59,505 nt of DNA from a virus: positions 1 to 59,505 of IMG/VR virus record IMGVR_UViG_3300025141_000095. The stretch is one strand, 5' to 3'. This document shows, one piece after another, positions 8,943 through 16,643 of this stretch. Below the pieces are notes generated by a model, which was given only the letters and a program-made list of their open reading frames with translations, ran no database searches and was not told the origin of the DNA. A program made the translations under genes and the position numbers. The first letter of the stretch is position 1. Each line of letters begins with the position of its first letter.

Positions 8943-9545
8943 TTAATCCCTCAATACTTCATTCAAAGCACGGTTGATACGATCTGCTTTTGTAAATACT
9001 TCATTTATTCTATTCTTATTTTCTCGCATCATAAATGCACCAGGTGTTGAAGGTTCCGATACCATATCAAAACAGATTAGCTGAAAATCATCTTCAACTA
9101 TAGTTTGGCCGGAGCTCTCCGAGACGGATCCCAAGCCACGAGAAGAGATGCCGATAGAAACCCCAGAGTCTACTAAAGATCGGAGGATGCCTCCCGAAGG
9201 AGTATCAAGTACTTTCATCTTTCCCATCACCCTGTTATCGTCCATCCAAATATCAGTTATCTGATGAGAAACGTTTCGAAGATTAATGACTGACTCTTCG
9301 GGATGGTCTAGTTCTCCTAGTGCGCGGTTATCATCAACAAGCTTCTTGTAGTTTTTCACTTCTCGTTCTAAAATCTTTTGAGGATAGATGCGTCCATTGC
9401 CGTTTTGGGTTTCTGCCATCTGCATCATACCAGATAGCATCATACCGCCAGCAGTAACAAACTTCTTTTCAGCTTCTGTAAGGAGATCCTGACAGGCACC
9501 TCCATCACAAAGCTCATAATATTCTCGGAGAAGTACCTTAGTCAT
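8943..9545 (-). CDS. 21: Prohead core protease, T4 gp21-like
   Basis: A 200-residue serine protease of the T4 gp21 / herpesvirus assemblin type, which matures the T4-like prohead by cutting scaffold and capsid proteins after (L/I)xE. Visible signatures are QNGNGRIYP near 47-55, the catalytic histidine in GELDHPEE (His81) and the serine loop GVSIGISSRGLG (128-139), with the nucleophile in the SS pair. The segment DFQLICFDMVSEPSTPGA (about 152-170) is also typical. The length is close to T4 gp21 (212 aa). The start ATG at 9545 lies three bases after the upstream stop. L-R-E and L-T-E at residues 6-8 and 22-24 could be self-cleavage sites, as T4 gp21 processes itself. Confidence 0.93.
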   Translation of the reverse strand: MTKVLLREYYELCDGGACQDLLTEAEKKFVTAGGMMLSGMMQMAETQNGNGRIYPQKILEREVKNYKKLVDDNRALGELDHPEESVINLRNVSHQITDIWMDDNRVMGKMKVLDTPSGGILRSLVDSGVSIGISSRGLGSVSESSGQTIVEDDFQLICFDMVSEPSTPGAFMMRENKNRINEVFTKADRINRALNEVLRD

Positions 9546-9548
9546 AGT

Positions 9549-9848
9549 TTAATCCATGGCCGGCTCAGCAGCAAAGCCTCCCTCGGGCGGGGGCCCGTCA
9601 GGGCCTCCCATCGCCTGATCAATCGCGTCTCTTGCTGCTGCCATTCCCGCGGCAAATGCCTCTTCGGGGGATAGCTGGCTGATGTCGTCAACATGAACTT
9701 CCGTGCCGGGAGTGCTAATGTCGAGAGCTTCACCGCCTTCTTCGTGGGGACAACCTTCTTCCATAGCAGAGCCATCATCATTACGATTCACTGTCTCGTG
9801 CAAGAAATATCTTGGGTCGATTCTTTTTACATTTTTTCTGCGTGCCAT
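9549..9848 (-). CDS. Small conserved phage protein upstream of gp21 (99 aa)
   Basis: The N-terminus is strongly basic (MARRKNVKRIDPRYFLHETV) and is followed by an acidic, disordered stretch, a short helix (SPEEAFAAGMAAARDAIDQA) and a Gly/Pro-rich tail. There is no Cys, signal peptide or membrane segment. The ATG follows GGA with normal spacing. The NVKRIDPRYFL...T opening is a motif I associate with small proteins near the head genes of large phages, but I cannot name a function. The charge switch and the L-H-E at residues 16-18 would fit a prohead-core component like T4 gp67 or gp68, which also lie between gp20 and gp21. That is positional inference. Confidence 0.65.
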   Translation of the reverse strand: MARRKNVKRIDPRYFLHETVNRNDDGSAMEEGCPHEEGGEALDISTPGTEVHVDDISQLSPEEAFAAGMAAARDAIDQAMGGPDGPPPEGGFAAEPAMD

Positions 9849-9912
9849 TGTATTATTCCTTTAAAGTAGTCAACTGCCTTTGCAGCATCGTCGTACTGGT
9901 TGTAACATCCAT
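9849..9912 (-). other. 64-base gap with possible remnant or very small ORF
   Basis: Between the DUF1360-like gene and the 99-residue gene. A 19-codon frame directly follows the upstream stop (TAA then ATG at 9912, reading MDVTTSTTMLQRQLTTLKE, stop at 9853-9855). Another frame without an ATG reads CYNQYDDAAKAVDYFKG, then IIQWHAEKM, and has a protein-like composition. Either may be a gene remnant. The gap also holds the ribosome-binding site of the next gene. Confidence 0.25.
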
Positions 9913-10239
9913 TTAGTCATTTTTTACTCCTCCTCCTATTTGTATTCCATCATCACAGATAATCATATTTAGGGCATATGAAGTGCCCGAGCTTAAGCAT
10001 CCCAACAAAAACCCCGTAACAGGATTTAAGTTATCAAAAATAAATAGTTCCGTGTAACCATTAACGCCCCATAGAAATATTCCTACCCAAAATCCTATAC
10101 ACATAGGACAAGAAAAGAAATAATGTTTAGGCCTGATACGATCTAAAATCTTAGAAAAGCAAAGAAGCTGCGTGAGACCATACGCACACAAAATAAATAC
10201 TAGAAGGCTCTCTAGAACAGGCCACATTATGACTTGCAT
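9913..10239 (-). CDS. DUF1360-like small membrane protein
   Basis: A 108-residue integral membrane protein. Hydrophobic segments cover roughly residues 5-28, 46-60 and 68-92. Between them is the motif SCPMCIGFWVG (residues 43-53), the CxxC-x-GFW signature found in DUF1360-type proteins of phages and bacteria. The first ATG overlaps the upstream stop (TAATG at 10239); a second ATG four codons later (MWPVLE) is an alternative start. It is encoded among head genes but is more likely a host inner-membrane factor than a virion part. No activity is known to me for this family. The C-terminus (GIQIGGGVKND) is short and polar. Confidence 0.65.
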   Translation of the reverse strand: MQVIMWPVLESLLVFILCAYGLTQLLCFSKILDRIRPKHYFFSCPMCIGFWVGIFLWGVNGYTELFIFDNLNPVTGFLLGCLSSGTSYALNMIICDDGIQIGGGVKND

Positions 10240-10745
10240 TACATCTTGTAGCGAAGCGGGATATAATAATATCCTGGTACCATCGCACCCTTCTCAGCTT
10301 GCTGCGGCACCTCTCCAAGCTCTGTCGAATCCAGATCGGTGGGCTCAGTAAAGTAGTCTTCAAGATTCTTTTCGTATTCCTCGGCCCTCTTCAGAACGTC
10401 AGCTTCGACGGTAATAAACTCTGATATAACATATACTGCTGCCTGAAGGGCATTAGCCTTCTTACTTTCTGGTATTATGCCCTCTAGAGAACTAAAAATA
10501 TTGCCCCCCTGGACACTATCTCTCTCAACAACCCCCTTGTCGGCTAAAAAATCGAAAAGACGTGTTTGTGTTCCATAAGCATCCTCAACGGAGTGGCTCT
10601 TTGGAAATGCCACGACCTTGCTACTTTCTGGCAACAACACAATATCAATAATGTCGTGATCCATTATCAAAAGATTTCCATCTAATGTTTTACGAGCATG
10701 CAGTTCTACAGTTGCCTGCGGGCCGCCGACGTGGATCTTGATCAT
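10239..10745 (-). CDS. Conserved hypothetical protein between gp20 and gp21 (168 aa)
   Basis: A soluble protein of mixed alpha/beta character. The N-terminal half has alternating hydrophobic residues (LLIMDHDIIDIVLLPES), and the middle is helical (SKKANALQAAVYVISEFIT). The acidic C-terminal part contains EYEKNLEDYFTEPTDLDS and ends with the aromatic tail GYYYIPLRYKM. No motif of a known enzyme is visible. It overlaps the upstream 272-residue gene by one base and the DUF1360-like gene by one base, so it is part of the same tightly coupled head block. A similar gene order is seen around the portal and protease genes of T4-like cyanophages, so a head-assembly role is plausible. Function remains unknown. 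Confidence 0.6.
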   Translation of the reverse strand: MIKIHVGGPQATVELHARKTLDGNLLIMDHDIIDIVLLPESSKVVAFPKSHSVEDAYGTQTRLFDFLADKGVVERDSVQGGNIFSSLEGIIPESKKANALQAAVYVISEFITVEADVLKRAEEYEKNLEDYFTEPTDLDSTELGEVPQQAEKGAMVPGYYYIPLRYKM

Positions 10746-11563
10746 TACGAATTTATTTCCCTAACAAGTTCTTGAATGTTTAGAACTCTCGTAACAAGTT
10801 CTTGAGTTGGAGATGCATTCTTAAAGCCTTCTAAAATGTTCAGTACTTTTTTGGTCTTCTCAACCATTTCCTCATCAGTAAAAACTTCTTCCATTTTTAG
10901 TGAGGCTGCGACTGTCTTCTTAAGTCGCCCTATTTCTTCATTTAGATATAACTTTAACTCTAAACCATTGTCAGCAAAAGAAGCAATATATTTACCAAGC
11001 AAATCTTTCTGCTCTTTAAGAAGACCCGTATATCGCTCATTAAACTTCTTCACGAAAGAATGATAAACGATATTATCGATTGGTTCTAACTTGTTCTCTT
11101 CTAACTTTTCTGTAGAGTTCATCATTTTAACCAACAGATCTTCATGCAAAACTCTCTGCTTCACAGGTGTGCTGGTATTGAAAATGGTTGCTACGGTCGC
11201 GAGAGATTTAAAGTTAGGAACAAAAGTATTCCACGCGTCCTTGGAGAGTGTTTTATTAATCTTATTAATTATTCTAGTCTGCGTGTCAAAAATACTCTTG
11301 CCATCCAAAAGCGAGTGAGCCATCTTAGTTTCTTGCAAAAGTTTCTCAGCTAGATACAACTCAAGATCGGTTGTTTCTACTAGTGTTCTATAATACTCCA
11401 ACTCTTTTCCAAGAATTGTAGAGGATCCAAAAGTTTCTTTTATGAGGCCCGAAACAAAGTTCTTTCGCCTAGCGTCTTTATCGACTATGGCGTCAGTCAA
11501 CTCTTTTATCAGTACCTCATATAAAAATGCGGTATTTCTTTTTTTATTGTGTTTTAGTCTCAC
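10745..11563 (-). CDS. Conserved helical protein behind the portal gene (272 aa)
   Basis: An almost entirely alpha-helical, charged protein. Its opening, MRLKHNKKRNTAFLYEVLIK, matches my memory of a family (K..RN.g.l.E.L...) found next to gp20 in T4-like aquatic phages and annotated as hypothetical. It continues with long helices such as LGKELEYYRTLVETTDLEL, and ends in GFKNASPTQELVTRVLNIQE. The start ATG lies 20 bases inside the end of the portal gene, indicating translational coupling. In T4 this position holds the prohead core genes 67 and 68, which are much shorter, so a scaffold or core role is only suggested by location. L-Y-E and I-K-E motifs near residues 14-21 could be protease sites. 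Confidence 0.65.
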   Translation of the reverse strand: MRLKHNKKRNTAFLYEVLIKELTDAIVDKDARRKNFVSGLIKETFGSSTILGKELEYYRTLVETTDLELYLAEKLLQETKMAHSLLDGKSIFDTQTRIINKINKTLSKDAWNTFVPNFKSLATVATIFNTSTPVKQRVLHEDLLVKMMNSTEKLEENKLEPIDNIVYHSFVKKFNERYTGLLKEQKDLLGKYIASFADNGLELKLYLNEEIGRLKKTVAASLKMEEVFTDEEMVEKTKKVLNILEGFKNASPTQELVTRVLNIQELVREINS

Positions 11564-13550
11564 TTGTTATGATCTCCGCTTCTTTTTCTTCTAGTTCGGT
11601 AATTAGCTTTTGAATACCTCTAGTGTTCTCAAGTAATTTTGTTTCTTCATCATCTCTATAAATAGGCTCTAACTCTTCATAAAGTGCGTTGATGTTTAAA
11701 AGCTCGTGTCCTGGGAAGATATTTCTATGTGCTGTCTTGGCGCCGCCGCGGGCGAGGCTGCGCAACTTTCGTTTTGTCGGGCCTGATTTGTTAGTGCGGC
11801 TGCGTTTTGATTTTACAGGGTAATAAGGCTTCCCGTGTGATTTCGCCGCAAGACTATTTGCTGTCGGATTATCTTCTCGGCGTGCTGGGGCCGCCAAGAG
11901 CGCGCTCTCTTCGCCTTCTCCTGTGGCGCCACCGGCTCCAGGTTCGCCACCCAACTCGCCACCTAACTCGCCGGCAGGTTCGCCACCTAACTCGCCGCCA
12001 AGGTCGCCGCCAAGGTCGCCGCCAAGGTCGCCGCCAAGGTCGCCGCCAAGGCCGCCGCCAAGGCCGCCGCCGGCCATTTCTGCCGCGGCAGTCTCTGTAA
12101 TGGCGTCAAGAGCTGCTTGATATTTGCGATCGTAAAAAGCTTCGCGCTGGTTACGTAAGAACTCTTCATCAGTTAGATTGAGAATATTCTTAGCAATCCA
12201 GTGCTTACTAAACATGCCTTCAACAACGTTGTTGGCAAGATCAAACTTAGTTCGCAAATGTTCTATTTCCTGAAGCTCGGCGATCTTAGAGGGATTGTTC
12301 AAAACCAGTTTGAAGGAAATCAGATCAGGACCTCTATACCCCAAAGTGAATAAATGAACAACAGCAATCTTTTCAAGCTCTGACAAGAAGGCTCTCTGAA
12401 GTCTCTGAATCGTTCGTGCAAAACGAACATCTTTTTGAGCAAGCGTTGTCTTGTCTTCTTCGCCGCCTTCGGTCATTGACAAATATGAATGAGGAATCTT
12501 GATAGCAGAGAATAGCTTATCTCGAATATACTTTACATCATCAATATCGTTAAGCTGAGATGCGCCGGCGAGAGTACTGATATCTGAACCGACACCGCCG
12601 CGGATTGGAATAAAGTAATCCTCTTCAACAGATAAGGGATTATATCGCAAGTCAACGCGCCCAGTGGTGGCATCGACTAGGGAGTTTCTCTTCAATGAAG
12701 TCTTAACTTTCTCCATATATTGCTCAACATCTTGCGGCGGAATATTTCCCACATCAATCTTAAACATGCGACGCTCGGGGGCTCGCACGACGCGATAAGC
12801 CAGCATCGCGTCTTCAATCAAAACCAACTGGCGCCAAATGCGTCGAGCTGGATCTAAGACGGAGGTGCCATAGGGTGCATGCTTATCGTTTCCAAGAATG
12901 CGGAAGTGTGCCAACTGCCAGTTCTCAAATGTCATATTGGCTGAATTCCATTGATACTGAACGTAGTTGGGGTTTGTGGGATCTTGCCCCTCGAGTCTTT
13001 CCACTTCTCCGGACGGAAGACCGATAACACTCTTGACCCCGAGAACTTCATCGATGTCTAAATAAAGAAAAAAATCTCCATACTTACACATTGTTCTTGC
13101 CCAGCCAAAAGCGTTGAATTCGATATTGAGGGCATCATAATAAAGCGCCTCTAAGATACTTTTGATCTCTTCATTGCGACATTCAATCTTGATTAGCTTA
13201 TTAAACTCATTTGAGGTGGTCATCTCATCAGCATAAATATCCATTGCCGATGCTATCTCGGGCATAAACTCCATCTGATCGAAATCGATATATCGCTCGT
13301 TACGATTCTGGTTCCGCATTGCAGCGGAAGTAAGCATGTTATAGTTTCTGGAAAGGTTATCGGCTGAACGTTTGAACTGTTGGCCGCTGGCACTTTTAAA
13401 GCGATACTGATATTTATCCAGCGCTGAGCGTCGTTCTTCGCGAGTAAACTGGGCGCGATAGTTAATCAGAGGTCCCGAGAGGAGCCTGGTTAATCTCTTG
13501 AAAAGAGGTGACGCTGGGTTGCGTGGGTTGTTTTCGTCGTTGGCTGCCAT
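11544..13550 (-). CDS. 20: Portal vertex protein, T4 gp20-like
   Basis: This 668-residue protein resembles T4 gp20, the dodecameric portal at the unique head vertex through which DNA is packaged. Recognisable segments include ERYIDFDQMEFMPEIASAMD near residues 83-102, DIYADEMTTSNE, ALNIEFNAFGWARTMCKYGD, and SLSVEEDYFIPIRGG-like sequence in the stem region. T4 gp20 is 524 aa; the extra length is C-terminal. There, a Gly-rich linker of GGDL/GGEL/GGEP tetrads (about residues 490-545) leads to a basic tail (KSKRSRTNKSGPTKRKLRS) and a final Glu-rich helix. The start ATG at 13550 follows gp17 by four bases and is preceded by AAAGGA. The C-terminal extension is unusual for the family. Confidence 0.9.
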   Translation of the reverse strand: MAANDENNPRNPASPLFKRLTRLLSGPLINYRAQFTREERRSALDKYQYRFKSASGQQFKRSADNLSRNYNMLTSAAMRNQNRNERYIDFDQMEFMPEIASAMDIYADEMTTSNEFNKLIKIECRNEEIKSILEALYYDALNIEFNAFGWARTMCKYGDFFLYLDIDEVLGVKSVIGLPSGEVERLEGQDPTNPNYVQYQWNSANMTFENWQLAHFRILGNDKHAPYGTSVLDPARRIWRQLVLIEDAMLAYRVVRAPERRMFKIDVGNIPPQDVEQYMEKVKTSLKRNSLVDATTGRVDLRYNPLSVEEDYFIPIRGGVGSDISTLAGASQLNDIDDVKYIRDKLFSAIKIPHSYLSMTEGGEEDKTTLAQKDVRFARTIQRLQRAFLSELEKIAVVHLFTLGYRGPDLISFKLVLNNPSKIAELQEIEHLRTKFDLANNVVEGMFSKHWIAKNILNLTDEEFLRNQREAFYDRKYQAALDAITETAAAEMAGGGLGGGLGGDLGGDLGGDLGGDLGGELGGEPAGELGGELGGEPGAGGATGEGEESALLAAPARREDNPTANSLAAKSHGKPYYPVKSKRSRTNKSGPTKRKLRSLARGGAKTAHRNIFPGHELLNINALYEELEPIYRDDEETKLLENTRGIQKLITELEEKEAEIITSETKTQ
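11995..12075 (-). repeat. 20: 12-bp tandem repeats encoding the Gly-rich portal linker
   Basis: At least six successive near-perfect copies of the 12-base unit GCCGCCAAGGTC (plus strand) encode GGDL/GGGL tetrads in the portal protein; more diverged copies (GGEL, GGEP) continue up to about 11940. The array is in frame, so slippage would lengthen or shorten the linker without a frameshift. Confidence 0.9.
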
Positions 13551-13554
13551 CTAT

Positions 13555-15141
13555 TTATCCTTTAATAATTCCTAAATATTGCTCATTGAATGCTTTTGCT
13601 TCTTCTATCCGTTGTTCTTCGCTGTGCCTCTTATAGCCCAACATTCCCGGAATTGATGTATTCATTGTCCTAGTAGACGTCGACATTGATAAAAGAGCAT
13701 TCTTATTATATTCTACCATTCTTTGGTTCTCGACTAAAACTGTATCTCTCACCCAGCACCCAATAGCAAATGACATAACTAAATCATCATTATATGATCT
13801 CATCGCTTGCGCTCGGCCGTTGTGCCAAACAAATGTTTTCATCTCTGATAACAGGCGATTAGAGTTAATCTTAATTAGTTTGTTTCTCATAAACTCTTCC
13901 ATCTTTGCTATCACCAAAGGCCTCGTCTTAGAAGAGGTTGTAAACCCGGGAACGATATTCGACATCCACTGGGCTTGTATAGGGTCAACATAATCATGGG
14001 AAGACTTTGTAGAATGGTAAACATTATTATAGCCCTTATCTTTAAGTTTATTAAGTACAGCAAAGCCAATATTGTTATTCTCGGCTACTACCATGCACGT
14101 GCCATATTCGGTACCGGCATCAAATAACATATCAGCATAATCATCTGGATTTGGCTTGCCGATATATTCCGCGACTATCTCCATAGTCTCTAGCTTGAAG
14201 ATATGAAATGCCGAGTTATCCTGACCATCACCTCTTGCTATGTCTGCCGAGAGAAGATATGTGCTATCTGATTGATGTTCTTCCCAGATCCAATAGTTGC
14301 GATCAAAGCCGGTACGATATTTGGGCTCTTTAGTGTTTTCAAAATAATGAATAATGTCGTCTGGATGTATAACGGTTTCGCCTGAAACATTGAAGTTGCA
14401 CTCAAGTTCTTGTGCAATCTGGCGACGAGACATGTTCTTTGTCTCTTTTTCATACCACAATTGGTCCCGATCGGGATGCACATTCCACAGAAGCGTAGTC
14501 ATATGAAAAGCATTTGTACCCGCTTCTGCCTCGACACATGTTTTGTGGAACCAGTTGCCAACGCCATTGGGAGTAGAAAGAGCAATACAACGACCACCGG
14601 TTGATAGGGTGGGGTACAATGCGGTCCAAAGCTCTTCTAGTGCCTCAACATGTGCAGCCTCATCAACAACCAATAAAGATAACGCTTCCGAACGGCCGGC
14701 ATCCGAAGAGGTTGAAGATGCTTTAATCTGGGAACCATTAGTAAGTTCAAACGAAGTCCGGTTATCAATATGAATCTCCGAGATTCTCATCCAAGGAGGA
14801 AGCTGCTTCATGATCTTCTTTACTTTGCGAACCAGATTGGTTGCCGTTTGAAGCTTCGTAGCTACAACTAAAATGTTCTTGTCGCGATGAAACAGCATTA
14901 GCCACACAATATATGCTGCTGTGATGGTGGAAATACCAAGCTGGCGCGCTTTTAAAATAACATTAAAGCGGTAATCGTTAAAATCTCTTAGAAGATCGTC
15001 TTGAAAATCATAGGTCTTAAAAGGAATAAGACCTTTCTGTGGGTGGGATATCTTACAATAGTTCGTGATGAAGTGTATCGGGTCTTTGCCTGATTTTACT
15101 ACTTCTTTCAGAATCTCTTGCTTAGTAAGCTGATATCCCAT
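13555..15141 (-). CDS. 17: Terminase large subunit, T4 gp17-like
   Basis: A 528-residue DNA-packaging motor with ATPase and nuclease domains. The ATPase has a Walker-A-like loop KARQLGIS (64-71), Walker B LLVVDEA (156-162) and coupling motif ALSTPNG (187-193). The C-terminal RNase H-like nuclease shows SADIARGDGQDNS with the first acidic residue at Asp300, VVAENNNIG with Glu354, and a late NDDLVMSFA Asp. The length is close to the T4 protein (610 aa) but lacks some N-terminal sequence. It docks on the portal, whose gene follows four bases downstream. The start ATG at 15141 gives MGYQLTKQEIL. No intein or intron is seen. Confidence 0.95.
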   Translation of the reverse strand: MGYQLTKQEILKEVVKSGKDPIHFITNYCKISHPQKGLIPFKTYDFQDDLLRDFNDYRFNVILKARQLGISTITAAYIVWLMLFHRDKNILVVATKLQTATNLVRKVKKIMKQLPPWMRISEIHIDNRTSFELTNGSQIKASSTSSDAGRSEALSLLVVDEAAHVEALEELWTALYPTLSTGGRCIALSTPNGVGNWFHKTCVEAEAGTNAFHMTTLLWNVHPDRDQLWYEKETKNMSRRQIAQELECNFNVSGETVIHPDDIIHYFENTKEPKYRTGFDRNYWIWEEHQSDSTYLLSADIARGDGQDNSAFHIFKLETMEIVAEYIGKPNPDDYADMLFDAGTEYGTCMVVAENNNIGFAVLNKLKDKGYNNVYHSTKSSHDYVDPIQAQWMSNIVPGFTTSSKTRPLVIAKMEEFMRNKLIKINSNRLLSEMKTFVWHNGRAQAMRSYNDDLVMSFAIGCWVRDTVLVENQRMVEYNKNALLSMSTSTRTMNTSIPGMLGYKRHSEEQRIEEAKAFNEQYLGIIKG

Positions 15142-15150
15142 AGCACGTCG

Positions 15151-15726
15151 CTAGCTACCTTTGCGCGTGTCGTTCTTAGGGCGCGTTTTGCCAGACGTTC
15201 CACCGGCATACGTGGCCTCTTTGCGCCCAAGCGACAGCCAATCTCTGACTGCTTTATCTAGCCGTTCTTCTGATGTGCCCTTGACTTCCTCAACCTCGTT
15301 AAGGCCGCCGATTTTATAATCGCACGTGGCGCAAACATCGGTTCTGTAGTTTGAAAGCTTTTGTACAAGAATTGATGGCTCGCCTATCTTAGTAAGCGTT
15401 AGGCTGTTTCCGGTAATCGCCTTATACTCTTTCTTGAGAAAGGTTGCAATCTTGCCTATCATTCCAGAAATCTCATTTTCAAATCCGTTTTGTGCTACTT
15501 CCTTCAAGCGAGTTTCAGATTGATAAAGGATAGTCAGGTTGGGTCCGCTAAAGCGTACTTTGAATCCATCAGATACGCGTCTATCATTAATAATGTGCCC
15601 TTCTTCTCGTTTTAGACCCACCTTACGCGCGCGCCCGTCTGAGTTTAAAGACTCTTCATGAGAGCCGTCCCAGGCGTTTGCTGCTGCTTGGTTAATTCCT
15701 TGAATGATTTCTAGTACTGTTGCCAT
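15151..15726 (-). CDS. Conserved hypothetical protein upstream of gp17 (191 aa)
   Basis: A soluble alpha/beta protein that I do not recognise by name. It has a helical start (VLEIIQGINQAAANAWDGSH), a central beta region with GFKVRFSGPNLTILYQSE, a helix with EISGMIGKIATFLKKEYKAI, and a C-terminal part with a single CxxC (VCATCDYKI, about residues 132-140). The tail is basic and Gly/Thr-rich (AGGTSGKTRPKNDTRKGS). It lies ten bases upstream of the terminase gene. Three genes sit in the position of T4 gene 16 (small terminase), and this is one of the candidates, but there is no clear helix-turn-helix. A packaging or head-completion role is guesswork from position. Confidence 0.55.
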   Translation of the reverse strand: MATVLEIIQGINQAAANAWDGSHEESLNSDGRARKVGLKREEGHIINDRRVSDGFKVRFSGPNLTILYQSETRLKEVAQNGFENEISGMIGKIATFLKKEYKAITGNSLTLTKIGEPSILVQKLSNYRTDVCATCDYKIGGLNEVEEVKGTSEERLDKAVRDWLSLGRKEATYAGGTSGKTRPKNDTRKGS

Positions 15727-15727
15727 A

Positions 15728-16249
15728 TTATTCTCCTGTTCCGGGGTGTTCCATCTCGGGGTTAAGTCCTATCATGTATACATCGGCTCCGGCGTGACCT
15801 ACGGGCTTTACTATATAAGGCGAATCTCCTTCGCCTGGTCGGCTGCCATAACCGCTGGCATCCGGATCTACGTCATGAAGCAGATAATCTTTTACCATGT
15901 TATGGACTTCATCGGCCTGGCGTTCGGCACCTCTCACATAGTGACCCCATCTGTTTCCCGTGTCTATTATGTTGTTCGTGAGATTTTTCTGAATATCAAT
16001 TTTTTGTTCTCCAGAGGGAACGTTCAGCCGACGGAGAAGACCATCGACGGCATCTTTGACTTGGTCGCGAAGCGGAAGATCAAACCTGGTTTGATAACGT
16101 GTCGGATCCTTAGCGGCAAGGCGGGCTCCGCCGCGCGCTCCGCGGGGCATCCCCGGTTCGCCTCCCCCTAGGGGCTCCGCCTCATTCAAAAACCGTCGCC
16201 AGCCTTCATGTAGCTGTTGCTGTTCTTTATAACTGGACCACCTACTCAT
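15728..16249 (-). CDS. Hypothetical protein with possible capsid-targeting N-terminus (173 aa)
   Basis: The N-terminus is an amphipathic helix, YKEQQQLHEGWRRFLNE, ending at residue 23 in L-N-E and followed by the turn-forming AEPLGGGEPG. T4 internal head proteins carry a short N-terminal capsid-targeting helix (MKTYQEFIAE) removed by gp21 after (L/I)xE, so this looks analogous. The rest has a basic Arg-rich part (RGARGGARLAAKDPTR), a helical domain (RDQVKDAVDGLLRRLNVPSG) and a beta-rich end (DSPYIVKPVGHAGADVYMIG). There is no known enzymatic motif. It overlaps the upstream zinc-ribbon gene by eight bases. It may be an internal head protein packaged with DNA, or simply a head-assembly factor. 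Confidence 0.55.
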   Translation of the reverse strand: MSRWSSYKEQQQLHEGWRRFLNEAEPLGGGEPGMPRGARGGARLAAKDPTRYQTRFDLPLRDQVKDAVDGLLRRLNVPSGEQKIDIQKNLTNNIIDTGNRWGHYVRGAERQADEVHNMVKDYLLHDVDPDASGYGSRPGEGDSPYIVKPVGHAGADVYMIGLNPEMEHPGTGE

Positions 16250-16637
16250 GTTGCTTCTCCTTGCCGGGCCGCCATCCAGACAACCATCGTTCTTCTCTGT
16301 CTTCTATCCATTTAATGTAACATTTCCAACAACATTCAAACTTATTCATGTACAAGTTGTTGCGTACGTCAAACGAATATTTGTCACAAACAGGGCAAAC
16401 CCTATTCGTATCCTTATTAAGTAGTTTTTTGTTTACTAAAAATCCGTCTGTTTCCACTTTCTCAAGTTGGGCTTCGTTTTTCTCAAGCTTCTCGGCAAAA
16501 AGTTTAGATTGCCGAATGTATTCTTGCTCTTTGTCCTCGTCCCAAAACTTGCGAGGGTTGTCGACCGCTTCAGCGCCGTACTTCTGTGCGATAGCCTTCT
16601 CTAGTTTGGGGATGTAGTTGGGATCTTTTTTTGTCAT
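16242..16637 (-). CDS. Zinc-ribbon protein conserved near terminase (131 aa)
   Basis: The N-terminal 70 residues are a charged helix pair (YIPKLEKAIAQKYGAEAV, then DEDKEQEYIRQSKLFAEKLE). The C-terminal part is a zinc ribbon with CPVCDKY at 81-87 and CCWKCYIKW at 102-110, the aromatic spacing typical of a treble-clef or ribbon site. A similar small protein (KYG.E....P...WDE.KE.EY) is common beside the terminase genes of T4-like aquatic phages. The length is near that of T4 gp16 (164 aa), and the helix-plus-zinc layout could serve DNA recognition for packaging. No direct evidence of that role is visible. It overlaps the next gene by eight bases. Confidence 0.6.
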   Translation of the reverse strand: MTKKDPNYIPKLEKAIAQKYGAEAVDNPRKFWDEDKEQEYIRQSKLFAEKLEKNEAQLEKVETDGFLVNKKLLNKDTNRVCPVCDKYSFDVRNNLYMNKFECCWKCYIKWIEDREERWLSGWRPGKEKQHE

Positions 16638-16643
16638 ATGGCA

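Noticed and set aside
11940-12075. CRISPR-like or microsatellite array
   Set aside because: The 12-bp units are contiguous, in frame and code for the Gly-rich linker of the portal protein; there are no spacers.
13551-13562. GGATAAATAG before the portal ATG as a late promoter
   Set aside because: It abuts the start codon, so transcription would begin inside the gene; AAAGGA here serves better as the ribosome-binding site.
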